A DNA stretch of 46,364 bases, taken from positions 1-46,364 of the forward strand of contig CAZUBA010000014.1 in assembly GCA_964618565.1 (NCBI GenBank), read 5' to 3'. The notes under the pieces are model-generated. The model ran no database searches. It saw only the letters and a list, made by a program, of their open reading frames with translations, and was not told where the DNA came from. Of this stretch, positions 40,274 to 46,364 are shown piece after piece; positions within the stretch are counted from its first letter, which is position 1, and the number at the start of each line of letters is the position of its first letter. Position numbers and translations under genes: made by a program. Origin of the DNA: STC-113 sp964618565 (GTDB lineage: Bacteria; Patescibacteriota; Gracilibacteria; BD1-5; UBA2023).

Positions 40274-41755
40274 TTATTTTTTAACGTGAGTTTTATACAT
40301 TTCATCTTGAGTCAAGCCATACCAATTGAATTTTGCAGGATTGCCAAGCGAATTTATATCCCAAGTAGTATCGTATAATTTGTCGTTTATCCTATTCCAA
40401 GCATGAGATATGGTTCGTCATCATTGGCTTACTGTTCATATCTCTGTAGATATTCAATCAATCCCTGCAAAAGAAAGCATATATAGGAATAATTTAGTAT
40501 ATCAATCACATACGGCATTTCGGCTCTTAAAGCTTCAAAGTCAAGTAAATACATTCTTATCGACTCATTCTAGATATTTATCCTCAGTGATTTTTCATTC
40601 TATGAAAGTTTTTGAATATTCGTCATACTTAAGATTTCCGGTAATCCAAGAATAGATTGCCTTTATTTTTTCTTCGTCGCTAGTCAATCAATTGGTTATC
40701 TCTGCTGTCTTTGTGCTTATTGATTGCATTGTGCTTTCAAAATCTGTTCACTTATAGAAGTACATGTCTCTTCATACTGCATTCAATATTTCTAGAGGGT
40801 TTTTGATTTTTGATAGAAATTGAACAGGAAATAATTTGGATTCTGTGAATTTTGTTATTAAAAGATATTTGCCTGATTTTTTCAATAATATTACATTATT
40901 AATTGATGAAAGCCCTTTATATTGGCTTAAATACATGCCATCCTCAGGAATTGTATAATAATCGATATTATACAATCAATATGCATGATAATATCAATCT
41001 CTGACATTGAATACAACAGTATCCTCACTTTCTCAAGAAAATTTTACAGCCGCAGCAATATCCTTTATTGTCTTCTTTTTTTCTATTGAATATCAAGAGC
41101 TTGTTACATAATAAGATCATCATTTCTTATAGAGGATTTCTCTGCTGATTGTAGGAATTCTTTTATATGCTTCTAGGGGATTATCAGTGCTTATTTTATA
41201 ATATTCATTCAAATTTAATCTAAAGGTATTGGAGTATTCAGTGAATTCATAATCATTATTAAGCTCTACATATTCTTTTACGCTTTTTTTAAGTGTCTCG
41301 ATATATTTCTTTTCGGCATCATTCGAATAAGTGTAGGTAAATATTCTAGGTCAATCCTGTACATTATTCTTAGGTCCGACTATTGGAGTGAAGACGGGTT
41401 GTTGGACGGTGACTGAATTTGTATCGGATACGGTAGAAACAACCAAAGGCGTCTTAACTCTCGTAAGATTTTCAGAAAAGTTCTTTTTGTAGGGATCTAG
41501 TTTTGCTATAAGGTAATTAAGAATTCATTTTTTTATTTCTGTATATTTGCTTATATCATATTTTTGCAGCAAATTGAAATATCTAAGCCTTGTTTCTCCA
41601 CTTTGCATCTTTCTTTCTATTAGGAGATCAACCTTATTTTTAAGATTATCATTTATACTCCAAGAATTTCATTTATAAGTAAAATCATACGCGCTTGCTG
41701 TTGAACTGACTAATAATAGGATAGCTATTATAATTGCTTTTTTTATCCTCCTCAT
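40274..41755 (-). CDS. Exported transglutaminase-like superfamily protein
   Basis: The 493-residue protein starts with a signal peptide (MRRIKKAIIIAILLLVSSTASA, likely cleavage after ASA). A helical central region follows. The C-terminal domain has the transglutaminase/protease-like catalytic order: Cys 416 in AVCDGYTKLFLYML, His 451 in ISHAWNRI, and Asp 462/466 in LYDTTWD. Such domains act as cysteine peptidases or amide transferases; the exported form could process surface proteins or peptidoglycan peptides. It is divergent from the Bat-like operon. The substrate is not known. Confidence 0.87.
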
Positions 41756-41844
41756 GCTTCATGTTTTTTTAAAAATTAAGCTGGTGCATTTTAACTATTT
41801 AAATTTCTTAAGCAAACAATTTTCAGTGAAAAAGGTGTGAAAAG

Positions 41845-41871
41845 TTGAAATTTTTGCATTTCATATATAAT
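41845..41871 (+). promoter_or_regulatory. Possible promoter of the Bat-like operon
   Basis: TTGAAA (41845-41850) and TATAAT (41866-41871) stand 15 bp apart, a short spacer, 21 bp before the first ATG. The -10 is perfect. Confidence 0.45.
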
Positions 41872-41892
41872 GCTCAAGAACTAAAAAACATT

Positions 41893-42963
41893 ATGAAATT
41901 ATTTTGATTTGAATTATTATACCCGCTTTTTCTGTGGTTATTGGCTTTATTGCCCGTAATTGCTTTTATTGAATTCCGCTCTCTAAGATTCTGACTTAAA
42001 TCAAATATTTCTTCAAATATCAAATCATCTAAAATTCCAACATTCAATTTTCTCCTAAGGCTGATTTTGAAGTCAGTGGCTTTTATAATATTTGTATTGA
42101 TTTTGACTAATCCTGGATATACGCATGTTCAAACTGAAGAATCCAGAAAATGAATAGATATTGTATTGCTTTTGGATGTATCGACTTCTATGTTGGCAGA
42201 AGATATGGAACCGAATAGGATAGAGGCTGCAAAATGAGTTATAAAAGATTTCGTTTCGAAGCTCGTTTCTGATAGGCTGGCATTTATTTTATTTGCATGA
42301 AAGCCATTTGTCTCTATACCTCTTACATTCGATTACGATTATATCTCAAGTTATGTCTCAACCATAACCACGATGAGTATAAACCAGCGAGCCCAATATC
42401 TGGATTTTGATTGAGTATTGAAGAATCTCTCGTGAACTTCAATCTGAGATGCGCTTATTATGTGAACGGATGCCCTTATTGCGGCTAATAATTGAGATAC
42501 GAAAAGAGAAAAAGCCATAATACTCATAACTGATTGAGCTGCCGAAACTTGAATTCATCCAAAAATAGCAGTGAAATATGTAATTGAAAAGTGAATAAAG
42601 ATATATTCGATTTGAATGTGAAAAAAAGAATGAGCCCCCCTTTGCATAACCAATGCCCTTGGTGTTAAGGATTGCCTTTATGATACTGATACATGACTGC
42701 CAAGAATAGTTAAGGTGGACGAAGAGATGTTGAATTTTCTTTCTGCTAGCACTTGATGAAAATCATATAGCGCATCATCTAATGATGCTCTTCAAAAAAT
42801 CTTCAATGATCTTTCTAAACTGAATAAATCAGAAATAAAAGTAAAAGAAATAAAATCATTTTTGCCAGCTTATCCCATCTTCTTGATAAGCTTGCTCGCA
42901 ATACTGTCTATATTGAGCTTTTTAGAATTTAAAACAAGATTGAATTTAAATGGAATTTCTTAG
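41893..42963 (+). CDS. VWA-domain membrane protein, BatA-like
   Basis: The 356-residue protein has an N-terminal membrane region of two hydrophobic segments (PLFLWLLALLPVIAFIEF and SVAFIIFVLILTNPG). It continues with a von Willebrand A domain with MIDAS motif DVSTSM (Asp 95) and GTSIGDAL and ITDGAAETG for the Thr and Asp positions, then a C-terminal helix (IFLISLLAILSILSFLEF). This layout equals BatA of Bacteroides/aerotolerance operons. The VWA domain faces the outside or periplasm and binds divalent metal. The stop overlaps the BatB-like start by 14 bp. Function of Bat proteins is not settled. Confidence 0.88.
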
Positions 42964-43954
42964 ATTGACACCGACATATATACTTTTGTTTATTATCTTC
43001 TGATCATTGTCCCTATGGTTTTTTTGGAGATTTTTGGACTGGCAATATTCTATGAAAAGATTCTCAAAAAGCTTTAATTATCGTTTTGCAAAGCAATCTT
43101 TTGTTTTTAGGAATATTTCTTTTGTGATTTGATCCATTTTGCTTCTTATTGCACTCCTTTGACCTTTATGACAAATATGAAATCAATCGAAATGAGCATC
43201 CAGCAATGTGATATTCCTTGTTGATCTTTCAAAAAGCATGGATGCGATCGATGCAAAACACGATGATTTGAATATTTCAAGGCTTGACAAGGCGAAAATG
43301 CTGATATCCGATTTTGTCGCTAAACATAAAGAAAATACATATGCCCTTGTTTGATTCGCATGAGACAGCATTATAATTTCACCTTTTACTTGAGATACAG
43401 ACCAATTCCTTACCTATGTTTCATGACTCAATTCCAATATCATACCCCTTGGATGATCGGATTTGAATAAGGCATTAAACTTTTCTCTCAGTTTAATCTG
43501 ATCAGATAGGAATTGAAATGTCTTGCTCTTTTCTAATTGACCGGAAGATCTGACTGAAAATGCAGACACTGATTCGATTACAAAAAAATATTCAAAGATT
43601 GAATATAAGATTTTCTCAATTTGAGTTTGAACTCAAAAATGATCATATATTCCTGCGGGGGTTAATTTCCTAGGCAACCCTACATTTAAGCTATATAATT
43701 GAGAAAAAGTAATAACAAAGCAAAATTCCGATGAACTCATTAAAATTGCAAATTCATTTGATTGAAAATATATGAATTGAACTGAATCCTCTGATATAGA
43801 AAATATTAATTCGGACCTTCTTTCCATTAAAACCTGACTTAAGGAAATAGAGAGAAAATCTAATGATATCTGATATTATTTTATACTTGGCGCTTTCATG
43901 TTCTTTGTCTTATGATATTTTACTCCATATAAGAAAAGATTATGAAAAAAATAG
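42950..43954 (+). CDS. VWA-domain membrane protein, BatB-like
   Basis: The 334-residue protein has two N-terminal membrane segments (ILLFIIFGSLSLWFFWRF; ISFVIGSILLLIALLGPLG). A VWA domain follows with MIDAS DLSKSM (Asp 92), PLGGSDLNKAL (Thr position replaced by Ser) and FSNGPEDLTENA, where the classical TDG is SNG. A C-terminal helix (YYFILGAFMFFVLGYF) ends it. The pair BatA/BatB typically acts as a membrane complex. It starts within the BatA-like gene and ends 13 bp into the BatC-like gene, so the three are translationally coupled. Confidence 0.87.
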
Positions 43955-44892
43955 TAGCATATCCAATCGGACTTATATTTTTATTTGCTTTTTTCTTGGG
44001 ATTATTCAGTTCTAAAGAGATTGTTGATTTCATCTGAGTATTCAGATGAAATATATTGATGTCTCAATGAAATTTCTACGATGCCCAATCAAAATATATT
44101 TGAGTCAGCGAATTATGAATAAGCGATTACAATCAGAGCGTACTAGATTACGATACGGGTAATACTTTTTATTGAATTAAAAATTTTTCTTGAGCTTTAA
44201 AGTACTATTCCAAAGTTAAGGACATAGATAAGAATCTATCATATTTCAAATATCATAATATCTGAAATTCCCTTTATAGGCTCTGACAGCTGCAACAAGA
44301 CGAATTAAAGGTGTTGACTTGGGAGAAATCACTTCAATCATACCAGATTGCCTTAAAGACAGAATCCTTATCGGATAAAAAAGAAACTCTTGCTAATTAT
44401 GAATTTGTACTAGAAGAATTAGAGAAGCTCAAAAAGAAGTTGCAAGAACAAAAAGATGAAGATAAGAAAAACGAGCAGAAAATTGAAGAGGAGAAAAAAG
44501 AAGAAGAGCAGAAAAACGAGCAGAAGCCAGAGGAAAAGAAAGATGATGAAGGCAAAGAGGATAAGTCTAGTGATAATGCTCTAAATAAATGAGATAATTC
44601 AACTAGTGGGCAACAACAGAATGCCAATGAACAAAAATCATGGTCATCCAAATGAAATTTCAATCAATTATGACAGAACTGATCTGAAAATACTCAGAAT
44701 CTTTCTCCTGAAGAAAAGAAAGAGCTTGAGGATTATTCCCAATATTTAAAACAATTTCAAAAAGAGAATCTTTGACAGATTCAAAAATGACAACCAGCCA
44801 ATCCGCAAGATATATATGATAATCTGCTTGGCAATCCGTGACAAAATCCGATATTCAATAATCAGAGGCCAACTACTGATAAAGATTGGTAA
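43942..44892 (+). CDS. TPR protein with acidic/basic coiled-coil tail, BatC-like
   Basis: The 316-residue protein begins with a membrane helix (PIGLIFLFAFFLGLFSS). TPR-like helices follow (GNILMSQGNFYDAQSKY, VLDYDTGNTFYGIKNFSGALKYYSKV, LSYFKYHNIGNSLYRLGQ). Then comes a strongly charged coiled coil (about 150-215, long runs of Lys and Glu) and a Gln/Asn/Pro/Gly-rich end. BatC and BatE proteins have this TPR layout. The N-terminus overlaps the BatB-like gene by 13 bp. No MoxR ATPase or DUF58 protein, usually part of Bat operons, is present in the window. Confidence 0.8.
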
Positions 44893-44910
44893 AATATATG
44901 ATATGAATTC

Positions 44911-45495
44911 TTAAGAGCTTTCTCTTGCTGCTGAATCTTTTTTATATAGAAGTATGCGATCTCTTCATTTTTCATTTTTGTGAACAAGAAATGGCGTGTG
45001 TTTTTTGAATGCAAAAGTATTGCTAATTATTATCGTATCCTCTCGCATATTATCAAACACAAAATCTTCTATCTTCTCCAAATACTCGCTTAATAAATAT
45101 ACATAGATATAATCATATCCGGATATATCTTCTTTAAGGAAATTTCATTTTCTAATTTCAACATTATCTATCTTCATTATTTTATTGAGAAATTTTCAAT
45201 ATACGATTGCAGGCAAATTAAAATCTATTCCAACTCATTTGCTGATACCGAAATTAATTGAAAAGAATCTAAGCGCCTTACCATCTCAGCATCATAAATC
45301 GATCATTGTCTTTCAATTTTCCAAAACAAGCAAATCTTTCATTCTTTTCAAATCTTCATTATATGAAGGGACATAGGGAACTCAGGAGGCCTGAAATGTG
45401 GCAATGAATGATCAGATCAGATAAAAAGACGCTCACATCATTACAATTAAGTAGATAAGAGCGATAATCCAATTAAGAGGGAAGGGAACTATCAT
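44911..45495 (-). CDS. Membrane-anchored class I SAM-dependent methyltransferase
   Basis: The 194-residue protein has an N-terminal membrane helix (LNWIIALIYLIVMMGASFYLIGSF). VPYVPSYNEDLKRMKDLL follows, then the SAM-binding motif I MIDLGCGDGKALRFF (both Gly after Leu/Cys are TGA), GVGIDFNLPAIVYG (acidic ribose-binding position) and a later motif, DYIYVYLLSEYLEKIEDF. This resembles the FAM173/ATPSc-KMT-like or DOT1-like group, which has a similar TM-anchored N-terminus. The target is unknown. It lies 3 bp behind the HTH gene, so the two form one operon. Confidence 0.82.
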
Positions 45496-45498
45496 TTT

Positions 45499-46056
45499 TT
45501 AAACATTAGCGAACCAAACGAAGAATACGACAATAAGCATTATAGAGAATATTGCTATCAGCATAATATTTATTAATTCTTGATTCCTCACTTTTTCTTT
45601 TAAATTTTCTAGATTATCATTCATCTCTTTCTTCTCTTCTGCAATCTTATTATTTGAGCTTTCAAGCAAGAACGTAGTTTTTTTGTATTCCAACATTGGA
45701 ATTGAATTTTTTAACTCAACTTCAGCTTTTCCTAATCTATATGAGATATCCTTTATTATTTCATCTTTCTTCTCGATTATTTTCTGAGTATCTTCATAAA
45801 GGTTTTTATAGTTTCTTGTGCTATCAATTGCTTTTGTTACAAATCATGTGTCAAATATCACTTCACTTGCAGGTTCAATTATTTCGTAATCTTCTTGAAT
45901 TCATCATGTCTTGAATATCTTGATATCTTGGTCATGAAGAAACACTTTCTTTCATCTTTTTTGACTACGGATTTTTCATGCTCTTATATACCTGTCTATA
46001 GTTCTAGTAGACATGTTAAGTTCTTTTGCTGCTTGTTCTCTATCAATTGAGTACAT
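45499..46056 (-). CDS. Tail-anchored HTH protein with coiled coil
   Basis: The 185-residue protein begins with a MerR/excisionase-like helix-turn-helix (SIDREQAAKELNMSTRTIDRYIRAGKIRSQKRGKK, a typical HTH_17 arrangement). HDQDIKIF is followed by a long coiled coil (about 75-155) and ends in one membrane helix (INIMLIAIFSIMLIVVFFVWFANV) at the very C-terminus. It would place a DNA-binding domain on the inner face of the membrane. Start ATG 46054-46056 is the first after an upstream in-frame TAA (46087-46089). It is followed closely by the methyltransferase gene. Confidence 0.82.
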
Positions 46057-46364
46057 CAATCCGGATATTACGATTAATTTGAGAGATTATATGAAAAAGT
46101 TTGTTTGTTTCAATTTTTTCTTGTTTTTTATCATTATAATTATTTTAAGAGAAATATATGTTATTTGTCAATTGCTCATATAATTATTTTTTTTATTTTA
46201 ACTCATTTTTTTTCTTGATATCAAAAATTTATATGGTAGTCTGCATCCGTTAATTGTTTTTTTACCAAATTTTATTGTTAGTTTTACCTATGGTATATTT
46301 ATTAAGCAATTCTTTTTATTATTAGTTTTTAACTTCCTTATATGATAAGAATACAAAATAAAAA
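46057..46364 (-). promoter_or_regulatory. Promoter region and short leader of the HTH gene
   Basis: On the minus strand, TTGACA (46166-46171) and TAAAAT (46142-46147) with an 18-bp spacer form a good promoter. Just downstream is ATG 46132-46134 opening a 15-codon frame (MIKNKKKLKQTNFFI, TAA at 46087-46089) in the same frame as the HTH gene. Beyond the -35 the stretch is AT-rich to the window edge and I see nothing else in it. Confidence 0.6.

Noticed and set aside
1..46364. tRNA or rRNA genes
   Set aside because: I found no T-loop/anticodon pattern or conserved rRNA sequence by eye; a covariance-model search would be decisive.

Overview
The window is AT-rich bacterial DNA that only makes sense when TGA is read as glycine (translation table 25). 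With that code, almost every gene opens to full length, and TGA falls on invariant glycines: the P-loops of YchF and the Mur ligase, all three glycines of the SDR TGxxxGIG motif, and the helix-hairpin-helix of endonuclease III. Genes stop only at TAA or TAG. This code is known from Absconditabacteria (SR1) and Gracilibacteria (BD1-5), so the DNA comes from one of those Patescibacteria/CPR lineages. Three 100-N gaps show that it is a scaffold. Two of them are flanked by identical 55-bp copies and are very likely assembly artefacts.

Layout. 1-4.9 kb: the end of a fibrinogen-like surface protein, TatD nuclease, endonuclease III, TruB, an HD hydrolase and signal peptidase I. 4.9-7.7 kb: SecA, which heads the secA-lepB-HD-truB operon on the minus strand. 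7.9-12.8 kb: an unknown gene with a damaged 3' end, MiaB, a large prepilin-like protein with a DUF1566-like tail, and an unknown 390-residue protein. 12.9-13.9 kb: a HIT protein, then an alternating tandem repeat region with two gaps. 13.9-27.2 kb: a plus-strand block with a solute-binding protein, a 1,814-residue PKD protein with six cytoplasmic LPDWLK motifs, a second membrane PKD protein, a Mur ligase lacking the usual N-terminal domain, a small membrane protein, a nucleotidyltransferase-like protein and YchF. 27.4-30.4 kb: YbeY, a compact trio (Cys-rich-core protein, spore-photoproduct-lyase-like radical SAM enzyme, SDR) and chorismate mutase. 30.8-35 kb: two short membrane-anchored surface proteins (one with a tail-collar-like domain), a Dus with a premature stop, and two unknown genes. 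35-39 kb: minus-strand housekeeping clusters rpmH-rnpA-yidC and rpmF-nusB-rnc. 39.1-46.3 kb: a PlsB/PlsC-like acyltransferase, an exported transglutaminase-like protein, a three-gene Bat-like operon (two VWA proteins and a TPR protein), a membrane-anchored methyltransferase and a tail-anchored HTH protein.

The genes cover protein export (SecA, LepB, YidC), RNA processing and modification (RNase III, RnpA, YbeY, TruB, MiaB, Dus, NusB) and a large investment in cell-surface proteins. The most unusual content is the PKD locus at 15.4-23.4 kb. Several 3' ends carry TAA or TAG where coding-like sequence continues in frame. These may be real decay or strain/assembly errors. I found no tRNA, rRNA, CRISPR array or insertion sequence.
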